A DNA stretch of 15,220 nt from contig DMIX01000001.1 of assembly GCA_003451975.1 (NCBI GenBank), forward strand, positions 1 to 15,220, read 5' to 3'. A model generated the notes under the pieces. The model saw only the letters and a program-made list of their open reading frames with translations, was not told where the DNA came from and did not search any database. Shown here piece after piece: positions 6,885 through 13,699 of this stretch. Origin of the DNA: Propionibacteriaceae bacterium. GTDB taxonomy: Bacteria; Actinomycetota; Actinomycetes; Propionibacteriales; Propionibacteriaceae. Positions within the stretch are counted from its first letter, which is position 1. The number at the start of each line of letters is the position of its first letter. Made by a program: the position numbers and the translations under genes.

Positions 6885-6929
6885 GTGATTCGCGTTAGAG
6901 GGTTCATCCTCGACACCATCGAATCGGCT

Positions 6930-6960
6930 GCCCGTCCGGTCAGGCAACTACCGGGCGGGC
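6930..6960. terminator. Bidirectional hairpin between convergent genes
   Basis: GCCCGTCCGGT (6930-6940) pairs with ACCGGGCGGGC (6950-6960) over 11 pairs, one of them G-T, around a nine-base loop. It lies 45 bases after the lamin-tail stop and 13 bases after the end of the opposing EI24-like gene. There is no U-tract on either side, a common form of actinobacterial terminator. Confidence 0.6.
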
Positions 6961-6973
6961 GGTCGGCGGTGGC

Positions 6974-7801
6974 TCAGTGCTGCTGCGGTGGAGCACCCGC
7001 CGAGGGGCCCGCCGCAACGTCGATGTCGTCGCGCCCGGTGAGCGCGGTGATCTGTTGTGTGAGGACGGTGGCTGCAGCGACGGCGACCGGCATGAACAGC
7101 ACCGCACCCAGTGGGATCAGGAAGACCAGGAAGAGCGCCACGCCCAACCCGAGCACTCGAGCCCGATGCTGCCGTAGCCGGATCCGGCGCTGCGTCAGCG
7201 CCAAACCGCGGCGGGCGAACGGCGTGCCGGTGAGCTCCACCATGAGCGTCCAGCCGCCGAACAGGGCCACGATCACCGGCACCACGGTTTGGCCCACCAG
7301 CGGGATGAAGCCGGCGATGAACAGTCCCAGGCCGACGACTGCGACCAGGGCACCGACGCGCAACGCCTCCCTGAGGCCGGTGAGCAGGTCGTTCCACAGC
7401 GTCGACGGCGGGCCGTCAGGCACTCCCGCCTCGTCATCTAATCCCGAACTGATGCGTTCGAAGAAGGGCTGACCCACCAGCAGCGCCAAGCTGGTGAAAG
7501 CCCAGATCGAGATCAGCACGCTCAGTCCCACCACGGCCACCCGCGCCGCGATGTCGACGGTGCTGCGCAGCCAGGGTGCCCACCCGTGGGCGAAACCGGT
7601 CAGCACGCGAACCTCGGCGTCCAGCCCGAGGGCCACCGAGGCGATCGCAGCCGCCAGGATCAGTACCGAGATCACACCGGGGATGATCCCCAGCAGATAC
7701 AGCCGCGGCCGATGCGCCATCACACCGATGCTGCGGAAGAACAGCGCCACTCCGTCGAAGAACTCGCGTGTGGTGGTCAACGCAGATTCGGTGACGCGCA
7801 T
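6974..7801 (-). CDS. EI24 domain (CysZ-like) membrane protein
   Basis: 275 aa from the ATG at 7801, preceded by AGGGTG six bases upstream. A GTG at 7810 would add three residues. The protein has hydrophobic segments at about 36-60, 87-110, 148-183 (long, probably two re-entrant or transmembrane helices) and 217-248. An amphipathic N-terminus (REFFDGVALFFRSIGVM) and the QPFFERIS motif at 111-118 fit the EI24 family (PF07264). CysZ of Proteobacteria, from this family, mediates sulphate entry. Actinobacterial members are abundant, but their substrate is not established, and no sulphur-assimilation gene is nearby. The C-terminal tail is short, polar and proline-rich. This is the last gene of the minus-strand operon, 52 bp after the amidohydrolase, followed by a hairpin. 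Confidence 0.82.
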   Translation of the reverse strand: MRVTESALTTTREFFDGVALFFRSIGVMAHRPRLYLLGIIPGVISVLILAAAIASVALGLDAEVRVLTGFAHGWAPWLRSTVDIAARVAVVGLSVLISIWAFTSLALLVGQPFFERISSGLDDEAGVPDGPPSTLWNDLLTGLREALRVGALVAVVGLGLFIAGFIPLVGQTVVPVIVALFGGWTLMVELTGTPFARRGLALTQRRIRLRQHRARVLGLGVALFLVFLIPLGAVLFMPVAVAAATVLTQQITALTGRDDIDVAAGPSAGAPPQQH

Positions 7802-7853
7802 GGGCGGCACCCTAATGACCCGTACGCGGGTTGGCCAGCCGGGCGCCGGATAC

Positions 7854-9080
7854 TCAGTGTCGCGCCAGCTGGGCGCTGGCCAGGAAGCCGGCCAATAGCG
7901 ATCGCGCGACCAGTCCGACCGACTCTGAAGAGGGCAGGAAGGTGGGATGGTGCAGGCCCACCTGGGAGCGGGCGTTCGCCGCGTCCTGGCTGATCGGAGC
8001 TGCCAGGTCCTGGTGGACGCCGACGAACATCATCAGGGTCGGCGCGATCTGAGAGTAGTGCGAGAAGTCGTCGGCACCGCAGGAGCGGAACGGTTCGTGG
8101 GCCACCGGGATGCCGAGATGGTCCAGCAGCGGGTCCGTGAACTGCACCAGTCGACGGTCGTTGACCAGCAGTGGATGGCCGGTGGTGATCTCGATGTCGG
8201 CGGTGGCACCACGGGCGGCAGCGGTGTGATTGACCAGGCTGCGAATCGCCGTGTGCAGTTGCAGCCGGTCCTGCTCGTACATGGTGCGAATCACTCCCGA
8301 GAGCTGTCCGCTGGCAGGAATGATGTTGGCCGCAGTGCCGGCCTCGACGCGTCCGATGGTGATCACCGACGGGTGTACCGGATCGATGGTGCGGCTCACC
8401 AACTCCTGCATGCCATTGATGATGGCGGCCAGGATCGGGACCGGATCGATCGTGATGTGGGGATAGGCGCCATGCCCGGGCTGGCCATGGATGGTGATCT
8501 CGAACTCGTCTGCGGCGGCGTTGACCGCCCCCATGCCGGTGCTCACGACACCACTGACCACCCGCGGTTGCACGTGGGCGCCAACCACAGCCGCGACCTC
8601 GTCGTCCTTCAGCACTCCCGAGGCCACCACTGACTGGGCGCCGGAGGGCTGTACCTCCTCGCGGGGCTGGAACAGCCCGATCAATCCCACGGGCAACTCG
8701 ACCTTGCGTGCGGCCTGTAACAGCGCCCACAGAGCCGCGAGATGGACGTCGTGGCCGCAGGCATGCATGGCGCCGCCGGTGGCCGCCCAATCCACCCCGG
8801 TCGCCTCGACCAGCGGCAGCGCGTCCAATTCGGCACGAATCAGCACAGCCGGTCCCGGGGGCCCGACCCGCACCAGGAAGCCGGTGTCGGCCACCCGGGT
8901 CGCCTTGAAAGTGGGCAGCGCGTGGCGCAGTCTGTCCGCGGTGGGGCGTTCGGCGCCACTGAGGTCAGGATGGCGATGCAGCTCCCGGCGCAGCGCCAAC
9001 GCGTGGGGCACCACGAGCTCCAGCTGTTCGGTCAGCGTCGCCAGAAGGCTCGCGGTGGCTGTGTCCGGCCAGGTCACCAT
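7854..9080 (-). CDS. M20 family metallo-amidohydrolase / peptidase
   Basis: 408 aa. The ATG at 9080 has an AAGGA ribosome site about eight bases upstream. The order of motifs is that of M20D amidohydrolases: RRELHRHPDLSGAE (31-44), RAELDALP (82-89), HACGHDVH (106-113), QPREE (139-142, with the catalytic glutamate), AHVQPR (168-173), the dimerisation-domain motif HGQPGHGAYPH (198-208), and LHHPTF (376-381). C108, H110, E142, H169 and H378 are the expected metal ligands, so the enzyme looks active. Relatives hydrolyse N-acyl or N-aminoacyl compounds such as hippurate, N-acetylated amino acids, indole-acetyl amino acids or aminobenzoyl-glutamate. The substrate cannot be read from sequence. There is no signal peptide, so it is cytoplasmic. 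It lies 25 bp after the rRNA methyltransferase gene. Confidence 0.88.
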   Translation of the reverse strand: MVTWPDTATASLLATLTEQLELVVPHALALRRELHRHPDLSGAERPTADRLRHALPTFKATRVADTGFLVRVGPPGPAVLIRAELDALPLVEATGVDWAATGGAMHACGHDVHLAALWALLQAARKVELPVGLIGLFQPREEVQPSGAQSVVASGVLKDDEVAAVVGAHVQPRVVSGVVSTGMGAVNAAADEFEITIHGQPGHGAYPHITIDPVPILAAIINGMQELVSRTIDPVHPSVITIGRVEAGTAANIIPASGQLSGVIRTMYEQDRLQLHTAIRSLVNHTAAARGATADIEITTGHPLLVNDRRLVQFTDPLLDHLGIPVAHEPFRSCGADDFSHYSQIAPTLMMFVGVHQDLAAPISQDAANARSQVGLHHPTFLPSSESVGLVARSLLAGFLASAQLARH

Positions 9081-9105
9081 GGGCTCATCCTTGCATTTTC
9101 CCTGA

Positions 9106-9912
9106 TCAGGCGTGGATCGGACGGAAGGATTGCACGGTGACGTCGATGTTCACCGCCGAGGCTGTGATGTGGGTCGGTGGTTCATGGAAGGCGTTCGGCC
9201 CCATGGCGACCAGATCGGCCGCCAATCCTTCGTCGACCGACACCCGGTATTTCACGATCCGGGTGTCGATCAGATCGAAGAACTCGGCGGCGGCCGCAAT
9301 GAGCTGCTCGGATTTCGCCGAGGGGATGTCCAGCAGGCCGTAGGCGTCCCGCAATCCAGCCAGGTGTGGCGGTCGTGGTGTTACCGCGATGAATCGACCA
9401 TCGAAGCGGAGTACCCGGGCGAACTCAGGCAGATTGCGTGGCGCGAAGACGGCCTGCACGGTATCGAGGCTGCGTTCGGCGATCGGCAGCGGCTTCCAGA
9501 CATCGGTGACGATCGCGGCGATGCGCTGGTCTGCTTTGGTGCAGCGCCGGGCGGCGTTCTTCGACACGTCCAGGGCTATCCCGACCGTCGCCGGATCATC
9601 GCCAAGTGCCGCTTTCAGATAGGCACCGGTGCCGGCACCGACCTCCATGATGGTGCCGCTGCCATGGGCCATGGTGCAGACCATCTCGGTCACCTGATCG
9701 AAGATGCCGGCCGCATGGACGCGGGCGCGAGCGTCGAGCATGGCGGCGGTATCGGCGTTGTTCGGCTCGGCACTTCCCGCCAGGTTGACATAGCCCTGGC
9801 GCGCAATGTCGAAGCTGTGTCCGCTCGGGCAGCGCAGTTGGCCGTCGAAGCGGGAAAGATCGCCTCGGCAGATCGGACAGGCGAGGAGGTGGAGTGCTCG
9901 ATCCAGATTCAC
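9106..9912 (-). CDS. RlmA-type 23S rRNA (guanine-N1)-methyltransferase
   Basis: 268 aa from a GTG at 9912 whose last two bases lie in the TGA stop of the upstream gene (GTGA overlap). The N-terminus has the RlmA zinc finger: C12-P-I-C15, then C28-P-S-G-H32, followed by FDIARQGYVNL (34-44), a hallmark of the family. The SAM-binding motif I is MEVGAGTGAYL (89-99). APRN (about 153-156) resembles the family's motif IV region. RlmA(I) of E. coli methylates G745 of 23S rRNA. Gram-positive RlmA(II)/TlrB enzymes methylate G748 and can give tylosin resistance. Which guanine this one modifies is not decided by sequence alone, though an actinobacterial host favours G748. No resistance or macrolide gene is adjacent, so a housekeeping role is likely. 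Confidence 0.85.
   Translation of the reverse strand: MNLDRALHLLACPICRGDLSRFDGQLRCPSGHSFDIARQGYVNLAGSAEPNNADTAAMLDARARVHAAGIFDQVTEMVCTMAHGSGTIMEVGAGTGAYLKAALGDDPATVGIALDVSKNAARRCTKADQRIAAIVTDVWKPLPIAERSLDTVQAVFAPRNLPEFARVLRFDGRFIAVTPRPPHLAGLRDAYGLLDIPSAKSEQLIAAAAEFFDLIDTRIVKYRVSVDEGLAADLVAMGPNAFHEPPTHITASAVNIDVTVQSFRPIHA
9909..9912 (-). promoter_or_regulatory. GTGA stop/start overlap (translational coupling)
   Basis: On the minus strand GTGA holds the GTG start of the rlmA-type gene and the TGA stop of the META lipoprotein gene. GAGG lies about 11 bases upstream, a poor site, so reinitiation by terminating ribosomes is likely. Confidence 0.7.
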
Positions 9913-10664
9913 GAGGCCACGAACCTCAAGGTGCCGCCCGGAGCGGTCAGGGTGAGGGTGTTGCCCGCCACCACCCATGTCGTGAGGTGCGGCAGGATCG
10001 ACAGGACACTATTCTCCTGGGCGAGTTCGTCGGCCGGGCAGGCCATCTTCGTGCTGTGTGCAACGCCGAAAGTGATGCTGTCGCCGGCGACGGTCACATC
10101 GCCGCCGAAGTTGTTGCATGCCTTGCCGGAGTACGACCCGGCGTCGCTGTCGACGGTGAGGGTGACCGAGGTGCCGGCGACCAGTGAACTGGCCGTGGTG
10201 CCCTCGATGATGGATTCCAGACTCCAGGTGGTCGCCGCCAACGGGGTCGGTGACGGCACCGGTGGGGTCGTGAGCGTGAGCAGGGGATCTCCTGAGGCAC
10301 CCAGAAGCCGCACCGTGGTGGTGTCGCCGTTGGCACGAGCGACTTTGTTCAATGCGGCAAGGAAGGCGGTCTCCTGAGACATCACCGGCTCCGGGCATGC
10401 CATCTGGGTCACTGCCATGGGGGAGAAGGTCACTCCGTCGCCATTTTGGGTGTACGCCCCGGACACCGTGTTGCACCCGGTAGAGCCGGAAACCCGACCG
10501 TCTGCGAAGGCGAGCGTCGGCTGCTGGTCGGTTACGGTGGCTGTGCCGGCGATGCTACTCACGATCCACGACGTTCCGTTCAACTGCGGCGTACCGGAGG
10601 CTGTGCCGGTGCACGCCGTGAGCAGCAACAGCGCACTCAGCAGGACTGCCTGGATTCTGACCAT
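9909..10664 (-). CDS. Lipoprotein with two META (HslJ-like) domains
   Basis: 251 aa. The ATG at 10664 has a GGAAGG site five bases upstream; an upstream in-frame start at 10700 would hide the signal peptide. The signal peptide MVRIQAVLLSALLLLTAC ends in an LTAC lipobox, so C18 should be lipidated and the protein held on the outer face of the membrane. Two META domains follow at about 28-133 and 141-249. Each starts with a TSW/TTW strand and carries a cysteine pair in equivalent positions: GSTGCNTVSGAY (C64) with MACPE (C90), and GKACNNFGGDV (C183) with MACPA (C209). A proline-rich linker joins them. HslJ of E. coli, the model member, is linked to novobiocin resistance and heat induction; the molecular role is unknown. 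This is the first gene of the minus-strand operon. Confidence 0.88.
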   Translation of the reverse strand: MVRIQAVLLSALLLLTACTGTASGTPQLNGTSWIVSSIAGTATVTDQQPTLAFADGRVSGSTGCNTVSGAYTQNGDGVTFSPMAVTQMACPEPVMSQETAFLAALNKVARANGDTTTVRLLGASGDPLLTLTTPPVPSPTPLAATTWSLESIIEGTTASSLVAGTSVTLTVDSDAGSYSGKACNNFGGDVTVAGDSITFGVAHSTKMACPADELAQENSVLSILPHLTTWVVAGNTLTLTAPGGTLRFVAS

Positions 10665-10784
10665 GATCACCTTCCCAGACGCTGGACCATCTGCACCCAC
10701 CGCAATTGAACCTTACGAAGGCGACTTTGCTTCCGCATCGCGCCAAAGTCCGCTCGCTGAGTCGGTTTCAGCTAGCCTTCCGGC
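10665..10784. other. Divergent promoter region between the META operon and fabG
   Basis: 120 bp between divergent starts. The rightward -10 is described separately. For the leftward operon, the minus strand has a possible TAAGGT hexamer around 10713-10718, with no good -35. No operator-like dyad stands out. Confidence 0.4.
10773..10778 (+). promoter_or_regulatory. -10 hexamer of a probable leaderless fabG promoter
   Basis: TAGCCT (the TANNNT form of actinobacterial -10 elements) ends six bases before the GTG at 10785, and there is no Shine-Dalgarno sequence in between. This places the expected transcription start at the first base of the start codon. No clear -35 is visible. Confidence 0.5.
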
Positions 10785-11507
10785 GTGACTGATTCGACGA
10801 TGACGCCTCGCAGCGTGCTGGTGACCGGTGCCAGCCGCGGCATCGGCGCAGCCATTGCCACCGACTTCGCAGCCGCCGGCCATCGGGTCGCGGGACTGTC
10901 AACCACCGGTGCAGCCCCCGAAGGAGTGCTCGGGCTCGCAGCCGACATCACCGATGCTTCAGCAGTGGACGCAGCCTTCGCGCAAGCCGAGGCCGCCCAC
11001 GGACCGGTGGAAGTCCTAGTCGCCAACGCCGGCATCACCAAGGACACCTTGATGCTGCGGATGACCGAGGACGATTTCGCGCAGGTCATCGAGGTTAATC
11101 TCGCCGGGGCCTTCCGGTGCGCCAAGCGTGCCTCGAAGACCATGATCCGGGCGCGATTCGGCCGCATCATCTTCATGGGCTCGGTTGTCGGGTTGTACGG
11201 CTCAGCCGGCCAGGTCAACTACTCGGCGTCCAAGGCAGGCCTGGTGGGCATGGCACGCTCCTTGACCCGGGAACTGGGCAGTCGTGGCATAACCGCCAAC
11301 GTCGTGGCACCGGGATTCATCGAGACCGACATGACCGCGGTCTTGGGCGACGAGGTGTCCGAGCGCTACCGTAGCCAGGTTCCGGCCGGGCGCTTCGGCA
11401 GTGTCGAGGAGGTCGCGGCCGCAGTGCGATACCTGGCCTCCGACGAGGCCGGCTATGTCTCCGGGATCGTGCTGCCGGTTGACGGCGGCCTGGGCATGGG
11501 CTTTTAA
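10785..11507 (+). CDS. fabG: 3-oxoacyl-[acyl-carrier-protein] reductase FabG (MabA-like)
   Basis: 240 aa, the usual FabG length. This SDR enzyme reduces 3-oxoacyl-ACP with NADPH, the first reductive step of the FAS-II cycle. Motifs visible are the cofactor-binding TGASRGIG (14-21), DI (54-55), NAG (81-83), the catalytic tetrad N105, S133, Y146 and K150 (in YSASK), PGFIETDM (176-183) and the C-terminal VDGGLGMGF. The GTG start is chosen because a TANNNT -10 lies six bases upstream. An internal ATG at 10800 would still leave the Rossmann motif intact and remains possible. The gene is followed after 14 bp by the enoyl reductase gene, the same pairing as mycobacterial mabA-inhA, which strongly supports a role in fatty acid synthesis over the many other SDR functions. 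Confidence 0.92.
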   Translation: MTDSTMTPRSVLVTGASRGIGAAIATDFAAAGHRVAGLSTTGAAPEGVLGLAADITDASAVDAAFAQAEAAHGPVEVLVANAGITKDTLMLRMTEDDFAQVIEVNLAGAFRCAKRASKTMIRARFGRIIFMGSVVGLYGSAGQVNYSASKAGLVGMARSLTRELGSRGITANVVAPGFIETDMTAVLGDEVSERYRSQVPAGRFGSVEEVAAAVRYLASDEAGYVSGIVLPVDGGLGMGF

Positions 11508-11521
11508 GCAGAAAGAAGAAC

Positions 11522-12292
11522 ATGGGAATTCTGAACGGCAAGAACATCCTGGTCGCTGGCGTGACCATGAACACCTCGATCGGTTATCGGGTCGCCGAGA
11601 TCGCGCAGGCGGAAGGCGCCACCGTGGTGGTGTCCAACTTCGGCCGTGCGATGAGTCTGACCTCTCGGGTGCTCAAGCGTCTCGATCCAGAACCGCCGCT
11701 GCTGGAACTCGATGTCACCGACCCTGAACATTTGGCGACATTGTCCGACCGGTTGGGGGAGCACTTCGACCACCTTGACGGTGTGGTGCACTCCATCGCT
11801 TTCGCCAATCCCGAGACCGCCCTGGGCGGCAAATTCCTGTCCACCCCGTTCTCCGATGTCAGTACTTCGGTGCAGGTGTCGGCCTATTCGCTGGTGAGCC
11901 TGGTGATGGCGGTGAAGCCGCTGTTGGCACCGAACTCCTCGGTGGTGGGCCTCACCTTCGATGGACGGGTGGCGTGGCCGGCCTACGACTGGATGGGTGT
12001 CTCGAAGGCGGCGCTGGAGTCGACCTCGCGCTACCTGGCGCGCTATCTGGGACCCGATGGCGTGCGGTGCAACCTCGTTTCCGCAGGCCCGCTGGACACC
12101 ATCGCCAAGAAGGCGATTCCCGGCGCCGAGACCTTCAACTCGATCTGGGCAGATCGGGCCCCGCTGGGCTGGGACCCGACCGATTCGGAGCCCACCGCAC
12201 GCGCCGTGGTCGCCCTGTTGAGCGATTGGTTCAGCGCCACTACCGGCGAGATGATCCATGTCGATGGGGGACTGCACTCCACCGGCGCCTGA
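11522..12292 (+). CDS. fabI: Enoyl-[acyl-carrier-protein] reductase FabI (InhA-like, short-loop type)
   Basis: 256 aa. It reduces trans-2-enoyl-ACP with NADH, the last step of each FAS-II cycle, and belongs to the triclosan/isoniazid-target family. Motifs: the N-terminal GVTMNTSIGYRVA (13-25, in place of the classical SDR glycine motif), LDVTD (63-67), VVHSIAFANP (88-97), and the active site F146, Y155 and K162 in the FabI spacing Y-x6-K (YDWMGVSK). AGPLDTIAKKAIPG (188-201) begins the substrate-binding loop, and HVDGG (246-250) lies near the end. The loop is about ten residues shorter than I recall for M. tuberculosis InhA, close to E. coli FabI. The ATG has a weak AGAAAGAAG site, and the gene is probably cotranscribed with fabG. 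Confidence 0.93.
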   Translation: MGILNGKNILVAGVTMNTSIGYRVAEIAQAEGATVVVSNFGRAMSLTSRVLKRLDPEPPLLELDVTDPEHLATLSDRLGEHFDHLDGVVHSIAFANPETALGGKFLSTPFSDVSTSVQVSAYSLVSLVMAVKPLLAPNSSVVGLTFDGRVAWPAYDWMGVSKAALESTSRYLARYLGPDGVRCNLVSAGPLDTIAKKAIPGAETFNSIWADRAPLGWDPTDSEPTARAVVALLSDWFSATTGEMIHVDGGLHSTGA

Positions 12293-12329
12293 CCGGGTGG
12301 CAATTCCCGTTGTCGGGCCGCTTATTGGA

Positions 12330-12335
12330 TAGGTT
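12330..12335 (+). promoter_or_regulatory. -10 hexamer of a probable leaderless promoter for the ABC ATPase gene
   Basis: TAGGTT ends six bases before the ATG at 12342, the same geometry as at fabG. No strong Shine-Dalgarno sequence is present. TTGTCG at 12310-12315 is -35-like, but its 14-bp spacing is too short. The gene may have its own promoter besides readthrough from fabI. Confidence 0.4.
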
Positions 12336-12341
12336 GGCTCC

Positions 12342-13139
12342 ATGACAGTCGTGCAGTTGGAGGATGTCTCGATCATCCGGTCGGGCACCACTCTGCTCAG
12401 TTCGGTCAACCTGACGATCGCCGAGAGTGAGCGGTGGGTCATTCTCGGTGCCAATGGCGCCGGCAAGACCACGCTGCTGCAGATCCTGGCGGCTCAGTCC
12501 CACCCCTCCCGGGGCGTTGCGCAGCTGCTCGGCTCCCGACTGGGGGCTGTGGACGTGTTCGAGTTGCGCCCGCGTATCGGGGTGAGTTCTGCGGCCCTGG
12601 CCGACCAGATCCCCAAAGGCGAGTCGGTGGCAGATGTCGTCATGTCGGCGGCCTATGGCGTCACCGGGCGCTGGCACGAGCAGTATGCCGAGCTCGATCG
12701 TCAGCGGGCTCGTCAACTGATGTGGCAGTTGCGGGTGGAGAACCTGGCCGATCGCACCTTCGGAACGCTGAGTGAGGGCGAACGTAAGCGGGTTCAGATC
12801 GCCCGAGCCCTCATGACCGACCCCGAACTGCTGCTTCTCGACGAGCCGGCCGCCGGCCTGGATCTGTCCGGGCGCGAGGCACTGGTGGCGACCTTGGGCG
12901 AGATCTGTCTGGATCCGAAGGCGCCGACCACGGTGCTGGTGACCCATCATCTGGAGGAGATTCCGTTGGGGATCACTCATGCGCTGCTGCTGAAACAGGG
13001 GCGAGTGGTCGCAGCCGGCCCGCTGTCGCGAATCTTGACCTCGGAATTGGTCAGCTACACCTTCGACCTGCCGTTGCAGATCTCGACCACCGACGGTCGC
13101 TGGTCGGCACGCACCACCTACCGTCCGCGATTCTCCTGA
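12342..13139 (+). CDS. Stand-alone ABC transporter ATP-binding protein
   Basis: 265 aa with one complete nucleotide-binding domain: Walker A GANGAGKTT (36-44), signature LSEGERKR (143-150), Walker B LLLLDEP (163-169) with E168, D-loop GLD (172-174), and switch histidine in VTHH (200-203). All catalytic residues are present. The sequence is closest in style to the YlmA/ModF-like single-domain ATPases of Gram-positive bacteria, whose signature reads LSxGExxRVLIARAL. No permease or binding protein is adjacent, so its partner and substrate are unknown. It lies between fabI and nfeD, in the place where, as I recall, mycobacteria have hemZ. The C-terminal extension after residue 240 is short and not recognisable. 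Confidence 0.85.
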   Translation: MTVVQLEDVSIIRSGTTLLSSVNLTIAESERWVILGANGAGKTTLLQILAAQSHPSRGVAQLLGSRLGAVDVFELRPRIGVSSAALADQIPKGESVADVVMSAAYGVTGRWHEQYAELDRQRARQLMWQLRVENLADRTFGTLSEGERKRVQIARALMTDPELLLLDEPAAGLDLSGREALVATLGEICLDPKAPTTVLVTHHLEEIPLGITHALLLKQGRVVAAGPLSRILTSELVSYTFDLPLQISTTDGRWSARTTYRPRFS

Positions 13140-13183
13140 GCGAAAACGCCGTTTCCGCAGTCGGTTCGGCGGTGGTATCCCTG

Positions 13184-13189
13184 TAGGGT
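13184..13189 (+). promoter_or_regulatory. Possible -10 hexamer for the nfeD-SPFH pair
   Basis: TAGGGT fits the TANNNT pattern and would start transcription near 13196, giving a 5' leader of about 26 bases. No matching -35 is seen. Confidence 0.3.
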
Positions 13190-13221
13190 TGACGGAGTCC
13201 GCAACGGGAGCGGGGAAAGAC

Positions 13222-13677
13222 ATGCAGTGGCTCGCTGAAAACGCCTGGATCGTATGGCTCATCATCGCGGTGGGGCTCGCGATCGCCGAGACGTCGACGC
13301 TGGACTTCACGTTGTTGATGTTGGCTTCGGGGGCGCTGGCCGGCGTCGCGGTCGCGTTGGTCTTTCCGGGCCTGATCTGGTTGCAGATCCTGGTGGCCTT
13401 GATCGTTGCGGTCGCGATGTTGTTGCTGCTGCGCCCGACGCTGTTGGCGAAGATCCGGTCGGCACCGGGCTATCGCTCCAGTCTGGAGAAGATGGTCGGC
13501 TCGGCGGGCGTCGCTATCACCGAGATCACTACCGAAACCGGTGAGGCGAAAGTCAGCGGCGAATCGTGGACGGCGCGCGCCGTGGAAGGCACGATCCCGG
13601 CGGGAACCGAGATCGAGGGGTACCAGATCGATGGTGAACTGGCGGTCGTCTACCCGCGGCACCAAGCACTTCCCTGA
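13222..13677 (+). CDS. NfeD-like membrane protein
   Basis: 151 aa. The ATG at 13222 follows GGGGAAAG; an in-frame TTG at 13189 would prepend a polar segment and is less likely. The protein has two or three hydrophobic helices (about 8-24, 30-48 and 52-70) and a soluble C-terminal domain of about 75 residues, predicted as the NfeD OB-fold: GSAGVAITEI, GEAKVSGESWTARAV, IPAGTEIEGYQIDG and LAVVYP. This is the short NfeD form without the ClpP-like protease domain. Such proteins are almost always encoded next to an SPFH gene, as here (22-bp gap), and assist the partner in membrane microdomains. Confidence 0.88.
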   Translation: MQWLAENAWIVWLIIAVGLAIAETSTLDFTLLMLASGALAGVAVALVFPGLIWLQILVALIVAVAMLLLLRPTLLAKIRSAPGYRSSLEKMVGSAGVAITEITTETGEAKVSGESWTARAVEGTIPAGTEIEGYQIDGELAVVYPRHQALP

Positions 13678-13699
13678 GTTACTGACACCAAGGAGAGTC

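Noticed and set aside
5799..6947. Minus-strand open frame of 382 codons opposite the lamin-tail gene
   Set aside because: It runs through four repeat units with clear LTD motifs on the other strand, and its composition is that of an antisense shadow.
9912..9978. Upstream start at 9978 for the rRNA methyltransferase
   Set aside because: It adds 22 residues with no family similarity and a large overlap. The GTG at 9912 sits just before the zinc finger and couples to the preceding stop.
9112..10377. Plus-strand open frame of 421 codons over the rlmA-type and META genes
   Set aside because: Both minus-strand genes have strong motifs and good starts; the antisense frame has none.
10665..10700. 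Upstream start at 10700 for the META lipoprotein
   Set aside because: It would place a polar extension before the lipoprotein signal. The ATG at 10664 has a good ribosome site.
13140..13158. Imperfect palindrome after the ABC ATPase gene (GCGAAAACG/CGTTTCCGC)
   Set aside because: The arms meet with no room for a loop and there is a mismatch and no T-tract, so it is weak as a terminator.
12240..13310. Minus-strand open frame of 356 codons over the ABC ATPase gene
   Set aside because: Opposite a complete ATPase domain; Gln/His/Arg-rich shadow composition.
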